Positions 12,472 through 24,832 of a stretch of 64,000 bases of DNA are shown here, one piece after another. Origin of the DNA: Clytia hemisphaerica (Eukaryota; Cnidaria; Hydrozoa; Leptothecata; Clytiidae); NCBI GenBank assembly GCA_902728285.1, contig CACVBU010001138.1, forward strand, positions 1,110,906-1,174,905, given 5' to 3'. The notes below the pieces were generated by a model. That model ran no database searches, was not told the origin of the DNA, and saw only the letters and a program-made list of their open reading frames with translations. How positions within the stretch are numbered: the stretch's first letter is position 1; each line of letters opens with the position of its first letter. The position numbers and the translations under genes were made by a program.

Positions 12472-13387
12472 CCGTGAGATCGGGTAACTTGCATCAGTGG
12501 AGGCTAACATGCATAGCCCTCAAATGAATGACCTGGCTGGTCATTAAAATACAACTATGCAGCTCCGCTTGCAGCTCTACTCTACCATTTTTGTTTTGAT
12601 TTAACTTTGTATTTTAATGACCAGCCAGGTTTTTCATTTGAGGGCTATGCACTGACTGATGCAAGTTACCCGATCTCACGGTACGACCACGGAGTATAAC
12701 TTCAACCTCTTAATATACTACCGTGAGATCGGGTAACTTGCATCAGTGGAGACTAACATGCATAGCCCTCAAATGAATGACCTGGCTGGTCATTAAAATA
12801 TAAAATTAAATCATAACAAAAATGGTAAAGTAGAGCTGCAAGCAGAGCTGTACCGCGAAGTCGGGTAACTTGCATCAGTGGAGGCTAACATGCATAGCCC
12901 TCAAATGACTGACCAATCAAAGCAGAAAAATTTCAAAACAAATGAACTACGCAGCTTTGGTCGCAGCTCTACTCTACCATTTTTGTTTTGATTTAACTTT
13001 GTATTTTAAGGACCAGCCAAGTCATTCATCGGGTAACTTGCATCAGTGGAGGCTAACATGCATTGCCCTCAAATGAATGACCTGGCTGGTCATTAAAATA
13101 TAAAATTAAATCAAAACAAAAATGGTAAAGTAGAGCTGCGAGCAGAGCTGTACCGTGAAGTCGGGTAACTTGCATCCAGTGGGAGGCTAACATGCATAGC
13201 CCTCAAATGACTGACCAATCAAAGCAGCAAAATTTCAAAACAAATGAACTACGCAGCTTTGGTTGCAGCTCTACTCTACCATTTTTGTTTTGATTTAACT
13301 TTGTATTTTAAGGATTTTTGAGGGCTCTGAATTTTGAGGGCTATGAATGTTAGCCTCCACTGATGCAAGTTACCCGACTTCACAGTA
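12472..13387. repeat. Cluster of nested MITEs with CCGTGAGATCGGGTAAC ends
   Basis: A complete foldback copy spans 12472-12681 (CCGTGAGATCGGGTAACTTG ... GATCTCACGG, TA following). A second starts at 12721 after TA. Further copies or half-copies begin near 12854, 13028 and 13155, and the cluster closes with GTTACCCGACTTCACAG at about 13386. Each unit has a 'gcatcagtggaggctaacatgc' subterminal block and an AT-rich core with 'accatttttgttttgattt' in one orientation or the other. The half-copies look like one element inserted into, or recombined with, another. Confidence 0.7.
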
Positions 13388-14503
13388 GTTTGTTCCAGTA
13401 GACTCTTTGTGCTTCGATCCCTGAACAATGATCCTGTACTGACATCTTTTAATGAGTAGCACTAAATTAATTGGTCATTACAAAAGAAGAAACAAAGCAA
13501 CAGTGAATTTTCCTAAAGAAAATGGCGGTAAATTTTTAGATTTTTAGCTTACCGTTAAAAGAACAAAAATTTTTGACATTTGAGGGGCATTTTCCATTGT
13601 TCAGGAGTCTCTTGAAACTTTTGTACGTGAATTGAACCTTACAAAGATGTTAAAACGTTGTTTATGTTTATAGTAAGATTTTGACAAGATCTTACAGTTG
13701 TGACTGTGTAGGTAAATGCTCTAAAAAATACAACAAACACACGAATAAAATTTCTGCAGGCACGAGGAAATCATACACCATTTATAACATCACAAACTAT
13801 TCATTTATAAATCAATCATTTTTTTTTATTTTAAAAATTTCCAGTGATATCATGATATCATCATCAGCTGACGGACGATGACGACCATCGTTGTCTTCTT
13901 TAAAAAAAAACACCGACATACCGGGCTTTTGTTCGAAAATTGTTTTCACGGCACCGAGATCTAGATTTTACAAAGTTGTCGATCGGTAGAAACTTTTGTT
14001 TGGCTCCAATCAAAGAAGGTTTTCCAATCGAGTGTGGTGTACCACTTGGTTTCTTCAGTTTATTTACCAAGAGTCCCATATCATTTCAGAAGGCTTCCTT
14101 TTCAAATTGCAAGCAAGGCGTCTGTTGCTGTCTACCGTTTGCGCGTTTGCATCGTAAGTCCTCCTAAAATCAGCGTTTGCTTAGACTAAAACTAGCGCTT
14201 CTGAAATGAAATATGCTTTTAGGGATGACTACTTAATCGTATTGTTTCTTTCATTTGTAGTCTTTCTGGTAGCTAGCCAGTTCAATGCTTATTACTTGTA
14301 CTTTCTGCTGATCATGAACTTATGGGGTTATTTTCTTCCCAAACTATTAGGTGTTTCTACCTTTCCTTTCTAAATGAAAAGTGTTCTTCTTTCTTACCGT
14401 AAGTTGGTCTAATATCAACATCCCTCGTCTAATTCTGACACCCTTCTCTTCTTTAGAGACAGGAATAATATGAAAGTTTGAATCACTGACTGAAAAAGGA
14501 TTA

Positions 14504-14685
14504 TAGACCTTTTTTTAAAGAGGCAGCCATGTTGAATAATTATGTACTCCAGCATAAAAACAATGATACAGCTATGCATAATTACTGTATCGTGCATATT
14601 TTAAAAATTATCCATGGCTGTATCATTGTTTTTATGCTGGAGTACATAATTATTCAACATGACTGCCTCTTTTAAAAAAGGTCTA
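14504..14685. mobile_element. Near-perfect foldback MITE
   Basis: 182 bp. The left arm runs from TAGACC through the 'gttgaataattatgtactc' block to 'aatgatacagc', and the right arm is its almost exact complement ending GGTCTA. The arms are about 70 bp with very few mismatches, so the copy is recent or under gene conversion. A loop of about 40 bases separates them. Confidence 0.65.
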
Positions 14686-14865
14686 TTCCTCCCTAACCAC
14701 TAAGCAAAGAAAATTTTTTTGATCTTTCTATGAATTTCAGCTGATAAAAAGTGTGTCGGTAGATAGAGGGATTTCGACATTAGACCAAGTAACGGTAGTA
14801 GATAAATCGACTTTAAGTACTGCATTAAGCGTTGTTTATTGACACTCATTTTGTTTCTTTTACAG

Positions 14866-15719
14866 CGCTATTACTGCACATAGGTTGCTGCAATTTGCTG
14901 CTTCTTGCTTGCTAATACAAATTTCACTGCAAAGATCTTGCTGCTAATCGCGTATCCCAAAGGCAGCACATGGTACTGTTTGAAATGGACGGCCAAAAGA
15001 ATAATGAGTGTAGAGATTTTTTAAGAGGTGTCTGTAATCGAGGAAGCTCTTGCAAGTTTTTCCATCCGCCAGATGCAAATATAATAAAGAAAGAGAACAA
15101 GCTTCCTATTTGCAAGGACTTTCAAAACAAAGGCTGCGAGAGAAAAATGTGTAAATTTTTGCATATTTCACAACAAGAGGAGGAGGAGTATAATGCTTCT
15201 GGTATTCTTCCTGCACATGGCGGTCGGCCTGACAAAGTGCGATCATTAGGAATGCCTGGCGGTAGAGGAGGAGGCCCTAGGCCTATGCACCCTCCAGCTT
15301 CTGATGCGTGCAAAGATTTTATGAACGGTGTTTGCAATCGCGGTAATCGATGTAAATTCAGTCATATTAATGAGGAAAGTCCAAATTATGGCAAAAGGAG
15401 ACGTAACGATTTTGGGGGTCCAGGTGAGTACATGGGTGGTGGTCAAGGCCAAGGACATCTCGCGGAAGATAATGAAATGCTACGACGTAAAATTTCAGAT
15501 TTGCAAAGACAAGTTATAGACTTACGACAAATGAATGACACTCTCTATGAGCAAAATAGCAAATACAGATTGCAATTGCGAGGAGGTCCAGGAACAGCTC
15601 CTCCACCAGCAACAGGCCAGGGTGCTAACCCTGCTTATGGCAGCGGGTCTTTCGCAGGTCCTGCAGCTACAGGAGGGGGTAATCAATATTCATCGTTTGA
15701 TGGCTACTCTAAATTTTAG
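14866..15719 (+). CDS. ZC3H10: ZC3H10-like CCCH zinc-finger protein
   Basis: The coding frame is 14970-15719, 249 residues. The exon appears to start at 14866 after a T-rich tttacag acceptor, so 14866-14969 is 5' UTR. Three CCCH fingers are visible: C14-C22-C28-H32, C48-C56-C61-H65 and C114-C122-C128-H132. Fingers 1 and 3 share 'C+DF...VCNRG..CKF.H', which is characteristic of ZC3H10. A KRRR basic patch follows finger 3, then a coiled coil at about residues 164-203 (NEMLRRKISDLQRQVIDLRQ) and a Gly/Pro-rich tail. Vertebrate ZC3H10 is longer, as I recall over 400 residues, the difference being low-complexity tail. The expected role is RNA binding, including microRNA processing; this is known for the family, not seen here. 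A second in-frame Met at 14985 is an alternative start. Confidence 0.85.
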
Positions 15720-15928
15720 CTTGAACAATATGATATTGTTTTTGTAAATATTGTCTCAATTTCATGCTAAGATTTTCATAATTAGAACTTTATGATTTTT
15801 ACTAGGAATTTTATGTTTTTATAAGAGCTAACAAGAAAATTGATTACTTGGTCTCAATTTAATTCCTAAGCTTGATGGACTGACTACCTGCTTTCACTTT
15901 TTATGAACCTTAACATTCATTTTTAAAT

Positions 15929-16911
15929 TTAGTGAGGTCTGTTAGCACAAAAATACTTCAGATGGTGATTAAAGCATGAAATTTGGCACAGATGATCCTT
16001 AGAGGGTCTAAAACTTAATTTTAAACAGTAACACCAAATTTTGCCACGTGGCCACCAGCCAGATGACGTCATCAGGTGGCTTAGCAAAAATTTATTTTTT
16101 TGAAAATATTTAAAATCTGACGGTATCAGCGGAAAGAGCATGAAATGCTGATGAAAATCGAGGTATAAAACATGCCTTCAAAATCTTCCAATCAAAAGTT
16201 ATGAAGGTTTAAAGTTTTGTGTTGACGTCACCATAAGCCTTTCCAGGCAAAACCTAAAATCCCGTAATAACGGAACTAGTTGACCAAATTTAGTGTTTTA
16301 TACATGAATCCATGTCAAGATTTGAAGTTCCATCTGATGCTTGGGTCTAAACAACATAGGAAGTCTTAAAATATACAAAAAAATTAGTCCACTGTCCTCC
16401 TGAAGGGAGAACGCTGTGTTGATTTGCCTTGTAAAGCTCAAAATCTAAGTTTTAGTATTCTGTAGGATTTAAAGCTTTTAATTCAATTTGACCATCGGAA
16501 TCGGAAAAAGCAATGAATTTTGATATGAATTCATGTATAAAACATGAAATTTGGTCAATTTGTACCAAAATTACGAGTTTTTAAGTTTTGCCTGGAAAGG
16601 CTTATGATGACGTCATCAAAAAACTTTCCACCTCCATAACTTTTGATTGGAAGATTTTCAAGGCATGTTTTATACCTCAATTTTTATCAGCATTTCATGC
16701 TCTTTCCGCTGGAGCCATCAGATTTTGAATATTTTCAAAAAAATAATTATTTGCCCAGCCACCTGATGACATCATCTGGCAGGTGGCAAAATTTGGTGTT
16801 ACTGTTTGAAATTAAGTTTTAGACCCTCTAAGGATCATCTGTGCCAAATTTCATGCTTTAATCACCATCTGAAGTATTCTTACGTTTTTATGTGTTACCC
16901 GACCTCACTAA
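15929..16911. mobile_element. Large foldback element with about 400-bp arms
   Basis: The left arm (15931 to about 16330) and right arm (about 16500 to 16909) are inverted copies. Shared blocks include the 'agcatgaaatttggcacaga' region, 'gatgacgtcatcaggtgg', 'agcatgaaatgctgatgaaa' and 'aaaacatgccttcaaaatct'. The ends are GTGAGGTCTG...CGACCTCAC, bounded by TA at 15930-15931 and 16909-16910. The right terminus reads GTGAGGTCGGGTAAC inward, the same core as the 12.5-13.4 kb cluster. It lies just 3' of the ZC3H10-like stop and could be transcribed in its 3' UTR as a long hairpin. Confidence 0.7.
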
Positions 16912-18215
16912 TTAGCCGTCAGTTAAATTACAAATTGGAAGTAACTTTCTGAAAATTTATGAACGTTTAATTTTAAGTCGATCAAATTTAATGACTGTTA
17001 TATATAATAATTGGACAGAAATTCTTATTTCTACATACATGTTTTTTCTTCATATGAAGGTTCAGATTTGCAGAATTCCTACCCGTAACATAAGCATATA
17101 TGTCAGCTTGGAATATTTTTCAAGTTGTCATTTTTTATCTGTTTAAAAAGGTTTGGTAGAGGTCAAGTAAAAAAAGACCAGGGGCGGATACAGGAATTTT
17201 TATCACTGTGTGAAAATTCTGGTTTACCCCGATTTTCCAGTATAATCCCGATTTTTGAATCCGATAATTGAAGGATTACTCTACCCCATCGCTACATGCC
17301 ACACACATGTATATATCTTTGATTCACTCTACTTATAAGAGCACAGAATCATAGTTTCAAAATGTTCTTGTAAAAAACTTTAGATCAGGCTCAGAAAGAG
17401 TGAAAACTTCGTGATTTGTTTACACGTAAATCGCGATAGTGTGAAGGGTATGAACTAGGTCAGCGTGTTTCAAACACACTGTTGGCGATCGCTTATTTCC
17501 GACAAAATCATCGGAGAAAGAACCTTCTGTAGTGTTCACTAAGAAATTAATTTTCACTTTGTCCATTTTTTCGTTTAGTTGTAGAAGGGCAAGGTTGATG
17601 GCTTATTACCGATTACTTTACACCCTGCGATGCGGATCTGTCTCTGATAAATTATAAAGTCGAGTAAAATGGTCGAGTAAACCTTACCTCTTTAAAAGCT
17701 ACTTTATTGTTGATAGGTTTTATTGGCCATGCAATTTCAATTCGGGACACTTATTTTACTATCAAAATCGTTGTAGTAAAAAACAAAATGTTGACGCATG
17801 CGTTTTAAAACAGCTGTGAAATTATTGTCTCGCTTAAAGTAAATCAATTTAACAGCTCTAAGCATAATGTGGCATAATGGACATGATAAATGAGACGAAC
17901 ATTGAAATGATAGGGGAATGACGTCATAAACCATACAAAAGTGATGAATACAATAGACTACTTAAGGCTGTTATACATTTTATTTGATCTGCAATTTTTG
18001 CCATTATTAGTCAGTACATAACACATGATCAAAGCAAAAGTAAAGCGTAGACCCTAGAGAAAAAAGTTACACTTTGAGGAAGGGGATGTGATATAGCCTG
18101 AAAAAATTTTAAAATCTCTCCTATTCAGACAAAATTTTTTTTTTTTTTCAAATCCCTTTAATCACCATAAAATATAAAATATCTCTGTTTTGTTTACAAT
18201 GTTAAAGGTTATACA
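16912..18215. other. Intergenic with an hAT-like left end at 17179
   Basis: CAGGGGCGGATACAGGAATT at 17179 resembles the left terminus of widespread hAT-type miniature elements. I did not find a matching right end, so it is probably truncated. No gene is recognised. TGACGTCA occurs at 17919. Confidence 0.35.
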
Positions 18216-18779
18216 TTTTTCTTTCTTTTTTTTTATATATACATATGGGTGTTGTGTGCGACAGTGTGTATCGGAAAGAGGGACCAATCTTAAACAAGCG
18301 GGGCCTATCCGGATGGAAAGAGTGGTCTCTCCCTCGTAAAACCCACAGACGCCACAACGCCCTATAGGAAAATCACTGAGCGGATGTGGATATCAGGGGA
18401 ATCCCCTTCGAAAAAAAGAAAAAAAAAATAAATAAATTGTAAGCGGACCTAGATGGAAGCATAAGAGAATAATATAAGGACGTAAACAAATCAAGGTTGA
18501 TGAAAATCAAAGAGTTGCAAAGTTGACAAAATGGCACTGGAGGGATAACTAGTTTAGGCACGTAATTTTAGTGAAAATAGGATTAAAGAGGCTTACAAGA
18601 AATTTTGATATCTAAAGTAATCTATAGAAAACATCTTATAATCATTATTTACTAAAATATAAAAAGGAGATCAGACATTCCTTTGGATTTTTGCCTCAAG
18701 CAGTGATTTAAAGGCTGCTCTGTGTTCTAGGATGTGCCAGTTCTGTAAATAAAGTTTACATTGGGATATTTCAGGTTCC

Positions 18780-21450
18780 TCAACTTCCACAGGACTGATG
18801 GTTGAGTACGTAGTGATGTTTCCGAGCAGACCATTTGTTATGTCTAAGTCGTTTAAAATGTACTGCTGGAAAAAAAGTGTTCAAAATGGAAAACGATCTT
18901 TGTTCTGAGTTCAGCGATGCGATATACAGGAGATGTTGTCGTAATGTATGATTCTTCAAAAGTTGATTTATGAGCAATATCTGACGTTTTCGAATGATTG
19001 ACTCTATGTCTGGAATTCTGCAAATTTTATTCATCAAGTTGCGACTGTGTTTCGACACTCCAAGTAGAGACTTGAGGCTAGAACGTGCCTGGGCTTCCAG
19101 TTGGATTTTATCAGAAGCTGTAAGATCTAAAATTTCCATACCGTACAATAATTTGGGTACTACAATCGTCTGGAATAGGTTTGTGATGATGTTTGGATGA
19201 GTGTTCCTTACGCCAGCTGAAATCAGTGATGACGTGACTGCCCACATCTCTGCTAGTCGTGTGTCCTTGTGAGCTTTAAGTTGGAGCAGACTGTTTTTTG
19301 TTTCCCACTTGAATCCAAGATGTTCGAGAGTTTTCTTTGGATAGACTTTTTGTCCGTACAATTCAAGATGTGGGGACATGATCTGATAATTCCCTGATGT
19401 ACAGAATTGGGTTTTTCGGTGGTTGAATTTAAGACCGTGTGCTTGTCCGTATTCTACGCATTCATCTACCAATGCTTGAAGCGATTTTAAAGTTGGACTA
19501 ATGAGAATGATGTCATCAGCATACACGATCATGGAGGTGTTGATGTTGCCCAGAAAAGTTCCAATTTCGAGAGATTTAACACTTTTCAGTAATCCATCTG
19601 TGTAATAGTTGTACAGGTATGGCGAAAGAAGAGAGCCTTGTTTAACTCCCTGGCTAAGTTTAAAAGGATCTGATCTGTGATCTCTGTACAAAACTGAAGA
19701 TTCGCTGTTGAGGTAGAGTTGAATTAATACCTTAAGCACTGTGGGTGGAATGTCAACTCTTGAGCATAATTTTTCAAATAGTTTCCCCCAATTACAACAG
19801 TCAAATGCCTTCTCCGCGTCAAGGCTGCATAAGTATATCGATGATCCATTCTTGTTGTAGTGTTTAATCGTGTCCTGTATAAGTATTTCCGCATGAATTG
19901 ATGAGGATCCGGAAGCGAATCCAAATTGTGATGTATCGTGATCCTTGATCGTAGGACACTTTTGCAGAATGATGATTTCGATAATCTTTGTGAGAATGGG
20001 AATGATAGATATCCCACGGTAGTTATTCGGGTCATTTAACGATTTCTTGTGTGATTTCACTAGGGGTATAATTCAATGGATGTAAACATTTCACGGACTT
20101 TTCTTAAGTGTTATTGTTCCCTGTGATTGGAAAATTTTATTGATAAGGTTGAAAAGTTTTTGTGTTGGGTTACTATTCATTTTGATATTTTTCCAGTATG
20201 TTCTTGGATTAGATTTTCGTATTTTTTTCTGTGTTAATATAGTGTTCAAAGTTGGATTGATTTTTGCAACGTTTGGCCATGGTTCTAAAACTCTTTCTAG
20301 CGTACAGATATCTTTGGTACGTGACATCATTCTGGCAACGAGGGAAATTCTTGTCTCTCCAGAGGTTAAACATTTGGTTTAGTTTGGTACGTGCCTTGGT
20401 GAGATCTGGGTTCCACCATTTCTTAGCTGGAAATTGGAAAGCTGTGGTATTAAATTGATGGTAACTTTCTGAGGCACATTGGAGGAAAAGATTGTTAAGA
20501 TTGTTTATGTCAGTCTGTAGATTTGTTGTGTCGGGTTGGAGTTGAATGGAAGCTGAGACTTTGTGCTTGTAGATAGAGAGAAATTGCTCATTTCGCCAGA
20601 CATAATTTGGAATGTGTACTAGTTCGTGTGGTTCTTCATTCTGTATGCGTGGTTCTATTGAGGTAGAATTGCGAGGTAAGTCTAGGATTGCGGTGACTGG
20701 CAGGTGGTCACTGGTATTTGTGGCTGATGGATTTAGCACTGCAGAGTCGACTGTTAGATTTGTGAGTCCATTGGAAATGAGGATGTGGTCAATGTAAGAG
20801 TGATTGGGTAGCGATAAGTGTTGGTACGTATACTTTGGTCCATTTCCAATTGTCATATCGATAGGGGTTAGATTGTGTTCTTCTATGAATTCTGTGAGGC
20901 ATTTCGAGAGTCTATTTTGTTGGGCCATGCGGGAGGTGACTGGTACTATAGGACAGGATTGGAAATCGCCAAGTATTAACGATTCACAGGAGTCCATGAA
21001 TTGTTCTGTTATGCCAGAAAGTGCTGCTAATTGTGATTTATATATGTCGATGCAATCTGGGTTTGCCGATAATGACTGCAGGTAAACTCCTGAAATTAGC
21101 ATATGAGAGTCATTTGGTGATGTTGCTTTTACTGTAGTTAAGAAGTCTTCTTGAATGATAGTTGTGATGGTTTTGAATGAATGTTTTCTAAGCAGTAGAG
21201 CGGAGCCTCCGTATGGTCTTCCGGTGCAGTTTTTTTTAGCCGGTTGGAATATGATTTTAAAGTTATTCTTGTAACATTGGAGGAGATGCTCCTCAGCTTT
21301 GGTTATCCATAGTTCATTTAAGTAAATACAGTCGAATTTGTGTGATAAGTTGTCAACGTATAGACTATTTGCTTTGTAACCGCCACAGTTAAGAGTTATG
21401 AAGCGATGTTTAACAGTGGCGGAAAGTTCTTGTTTATTGCCATCCATCAT
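18780..21450 (-). pseudogene. LINE ORF2: endonuclease-reverse transcriptase, frameshifted
   Basis: From 21450 down to 20209 the frame encodes an exonuclease-endonuclease-phosphatase domain with GDFQSCP, YIDHILIS and SDHLPV, the catalytic Asp/His blocks. Near 20230 the frame shifts by one into 'KKIRKSNPRTYWKNIK'. Two TGA stops follow near 20064-20093. The reverse transcriptase then runs from about 20060 to 18780 with NNYRGISI, AEKAFDC, GVKQGSLLSPYLYN and the catalytic VYADD, followed by a thumb-like region. The clade is not clear to me; it differs from the CR1-like LINEs at 32.7 and 59 kb. The copy is dead. Confidence 0.8.
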
Positions 21451-22761
21451 TAAAAGAGTCCCAGTTATTTTGATGAGTATATTGATCCCTATGATTATAT
21501 CTGTAGTGTTGAATGTATTCCTGGTTGGGGTCTTGGTATGAGTTGCTGTGAGAATTGGTGTTTGAGTGAGTTGTACGGTTTCCTCCTAATCTCTGCGGTT
21601 GAGGGTTACCTTTCATGAATGTGGTTTTTTGTCTCCTAAATGGTTTTACGACAAGTCCTTGGAACCAGTTGGCTGGATCTAAAGCTCTCTCTTTATCGTT
21701 TAAATCAACATCGATACGTACTGATTTGTTGAATTTATTTTGTCTATTCAGTTCAATGTCAATGACATGTACTCTTGCTTCTTTTTCGACTGAATTTTTT
21801 ATATCTGATAGGTTTGCTGATGGATGATAGCCTCCTACAAATATTGAGAATGGTTTGGGGTTGCCTATGATGGTATTGGAGATTTGGTTTTTTTTTCTTT
21901 CCCCCAAATATAACTGTGTTTTTGCTTGGGTTGGTTGAATCCTTTTGGGTGTGGTTCTGATTCTGATGCAACTGAGTGGTTTAGCGGAATGTCTCTTATG
22001 GCCTGTGAGTAGGTACTACGAGGGTATTGGTTCAAAGGCGGTGTCCTGCTATTTTGGTGATGTTGTTTACTGCTGAAGCTTCCAGTGGAGTTCTTTGTTG
22101 GGCTTGAGTACTTTGTTGGACTTGGGGCATTGTGTTTAATGGTATCGGGGATATTGGAAACGATCCGGTTTGGTATTTGTTTAATGTTTAATAGTTTCTC
22201 CAATTTCTCTTCGAGGTTCTTCATTCTGGAAATTGCTGTATCTGACTTTTGTTCCAGTTTGGCGAGATAGGATCTTAGATTTTTGTTGTCTTCGTGTAAG
22301 TTTTTGTTTGTCTCTATCAACTCATGCATTTTATCAATAATTTTCGAGCTAAGATTGTCTGTAATGGCAGGGTACTTGACATATGTTGGTTTAAGGATAT
22401 CGGAAGCAAGTTTTGGGGTGATATTGTTTTCAAATATGCACAATCCAATATTGTAGATATCATGACATACGTTTGTTTGCTTCTTTCGTGACTTCAGATG
22501 AGTTTTGGGGTCTCTTTCGCTTAGGTTGAATCCATTTTCTATGAGATAGTCATTTTCAAAGTTTGCAATAAACATGTCGAAAAGTTGCTCTCTCAATTTT
22601 TCGACTGTCGCGGTATTTATCTCGTCAAGCAATTTAATCAATGTTTGTTTTGGTGTCCTGTAGATGGACTGCAGCTTATTTATGAAAATAGTGGACGGTT
22701 CTTCTCCATTTTCTCCGATGGAGTGGATAATGAAGTTGATTTCAGTAAGCGTGTCCGCCAT
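21434..22761 (-). pseudogene. LINE ORF1: coiled coil plus RRM-like nucleic-acid-binding protein, frameshifted
   Basis: The likely start is the Met at 22761 (MADTLTEIN); the frame is open further upstream, but that part overlaps other sequence. There is a heptad region at about 22315-22200 (NKNLHEDNKNLRSYLAKLEQ, then MKNLEEKLEKLL) and a Ser/Pro/Asn-rich linker. After a one-base shift in an A-run near 21890 comes an RRM-like segment (PFSIFVGGYHP...SVRIDVDL...GLVVKPFRR). An Asn/His/Gln-rich tail ends at 21434. Coiled coil plus RRM is a known ORF1 layout in non-LTR elements. The homopolymer frameshift could also be an assembly error. Confidence 0.65.
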
Positions 22762-22851
22762 CTTGTCTTGTTTTGTCGCGCAAGTATTGTGAGGATCATT
22801 ACCATCTTCTGGGTCATCTTCGTTATTTACTTCATTATTTTTGTAGTAGCT

Positions 22852-23187
22852 AAAGACATTGAAAATAACATCTTTTGCTACAAATTGTTTGACGTTTGAG
22901 ACGCCTTTCCCTTTTTCATTGTGAGAATGCCACATAAAGATAGTAATTTACCATCAATCATCTTTTACAGTTCTATATGTTCTGAGGTCCTATGCATTGC
23001 TAGATGCACTCTTCTTTTTGAAGATGTTCTGCCCAGAATTTCAGAACTTTTCAAGCGCATGCTCAATCCGGGAGCTGAAAGATCTTTTTTGCGAAAACAA
23101 ATTGTAAAGTGTTTTGATAGATTTCCAGAGACTTTTATGAAATTTGGAGAATCTTTAAATGATTTTTTAGCGCAACTGCATTTTTGA
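22852..23187 (+). pseudogene. Penelope-like RT fragment (family B), C-terminal part
   Basis: The frame reads KDIENNIFCYKLFDV, a TGA stop, then DAFPFFIVRMPHKDSNLPSI and on through LFKRMLNPGAERSFLRKQIV to a stop at 23187. 'KLFDKRDAFPF.IVRMP' is repeated in the fragment at 41937-42236, which supplies the upstream catalytic part of the same family. It starts exactly where the LINE at 18.2-22.85 kb ends, so the LINE either inserted into it or was joined to it by deletion. Confidence 0.6.
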
Positions 23188-24293
23188 AAAATTTAAACAT
23201 TTTTCTATATTATGTATTGTATGTTAGTTTTCTCAGTCATTTTTATTTTTCTTTCTTTCCCGTGCAGACGGCTGCACGGACTTTAGGTGTCGAACCGGGT
23301 TCTGGGCCTACTTTTTGAAAATTTTTGTTTTTTGATACTTGTATTTTGTCGTTTGTCTTGTTCTTGTCTCTTTGAACTTGTTTGTTTTGTCTGTTGTTTC
23401 ACCCCTTTTTTGTTTCTTTGTATTTGTGTGCAAGTTTCTAATACATTGAGTGCTTCAAAAATATAAAAATTGAAAATGGTCTCATCAAAAGTCTTTAAAA
23501 GTTTAAAAGTGGTTGTTTGAGCCTACAGTATACACAACAGCCCAAATGTTATACGTACATTTCAGGAAGATGTCGAGAATTTCCACAACCAAAAACAGCA
23601 CAGTGCTCACGTCCACCCATTTGAAAAGTTTAATCAACAATCAGATAAATTTCAAAGTTAGTAAAGGCTTTAATATCTTCAGATTTATTTCGCAAAACTT
23701 CAGAAAACTGCTTGATGTGAAGTTATTCGCTTCAAGATGGCCGATTTGTTTTGATCGCGTCCCCGAATATATCCCAGAATGCTTTGCGCGAAAAAAATTC
23801 ACGGAAAGCCGATATCGTCTATTAGTTTCTTGTGTTCAATACACATCAAAAGAAATTTTTCTTTTACCTATAAATTTTGATGGAATTCTTCAATCTTTAT
23901 AAATTTGTATCGTTGGAGAGATATTTGTGAGTGGAATAATTTGAAATAAAAAAGTATTTTAAAAATTCCAAAAAAGAGACGAAAATAACGAAGAAAAAAA
24001 TTAAGATCTTGTAGAAAAGTGGCTATAACTTTCATTTTCACAGGAGAGATTCTTTGATCTTAGGAGGTCATCACTGTGAAAAAAATTCACTAACACATTT
24101 ATTCAATATAAATCTAAGAAAAGTTTGAAAATCTCTCATTAATCTCTCAAGTTATGATACAAATTTAATAATTGATTGACCCCAAAAAACTGCAGAAAAC
24201 AGCGTTTTTAGACGTCAGTCAGCCAACAAAAATCATAAAAAATGAAATACGTTTATACCTAAACTACTTATAACTTTGTTTGATATCTTTTAA
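23188..24293. other. Intergenic, no gene supported
   Basis: T-rich stretches at 23230-23420, then AT-rich sequence. One open frame at 23513-23902 has no motif I recognise and no strong splice context. Confidence 0.35.
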
Positions 24294-24832
24294 CAGTCAG
24301 GAACAGTCGCCTTATTAGGAGACGCCTCCTGATTAGGAGACCCGTCTCCTAATCAGGAGGTTCCGGGTGTAATTATCTCGTGAACGAGCAAACTGCGCAT
24401 GATTTGATTGCTCCCAATGGAAAGAGCACAAAAAATTGATTCCATATGGTGATTTTCAGAAAAATCCACCGGTGGAATCAATCACAATTCTAATAATCCA
24501 TAAGAACCAATCAGAAGTAAGAATCTGTCTTCTGAACAAAAGCGTCTCAAAAAGAAAAATGGCGGACATGAAAAAAATCAAGAGGGGCTTCCTTGTAGTG
24601 CTTTATATTAGGATTGTGATCGATTGCACCGAGAAATTTTGATAATTTTTTTAAAACTTTACCAATTCGAGGCTGCTCTTTCCATTAAAACTAGTTTCAA
24701 AATGCGCGGAAAAGCCTAAAACCCTTAAAATTGGGATCAAAGTTTTATGTCTCCTAATTAGGAGACGGGTCTCCTAATCAAGCGACCCCAAGCGACCTAC
24801 ATGTCTCCTAATCAGGCGACTGTTCCTGACTG
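24294..24832. mobile_element. Non-autonomous DNA element with TTTAA duplication
   Basis: 539 bp with inverted ends CAGTCAGGAACAGTCGCC and GGCGACTGTTCCTGACTG, flanked by TTTAA at 24289-24293 and 24833-24837. Inside the ends lie repeated palindromic blocks 'tctcctaatcaggag' and 'ggagacccgtctcctaat' in both orientations. No coding. Superfamily uncertain. Confidence 0.65.

Larger units (their letters stand above)
18216..22851 (-). mobile_element. Non-LTR retrotransposon (LINE), nearly complete but broken
   Basis: On the minus strand it carries ORF1 (22761 to 21434), then an apurinic-type endonuclease plus reverse transcriptase (21450 to 18780), with ORF1 and ORF2 overlapping by 17 bases. The right edge is set by the neighbouring Penelope-type RT codons beginning near 22852. 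The left edge is a guess at the T-rich tract 18216-18236, which would be the poly-A end on the minus strand. Two frameshifts and two in-frame stops make it inactive. Confidence 0.7.

Noticed and set aside
23513-23902. 129-codon plus-strand open frame
   Set aside because: No recognisable domain, no clear splice sites, atypical composition.
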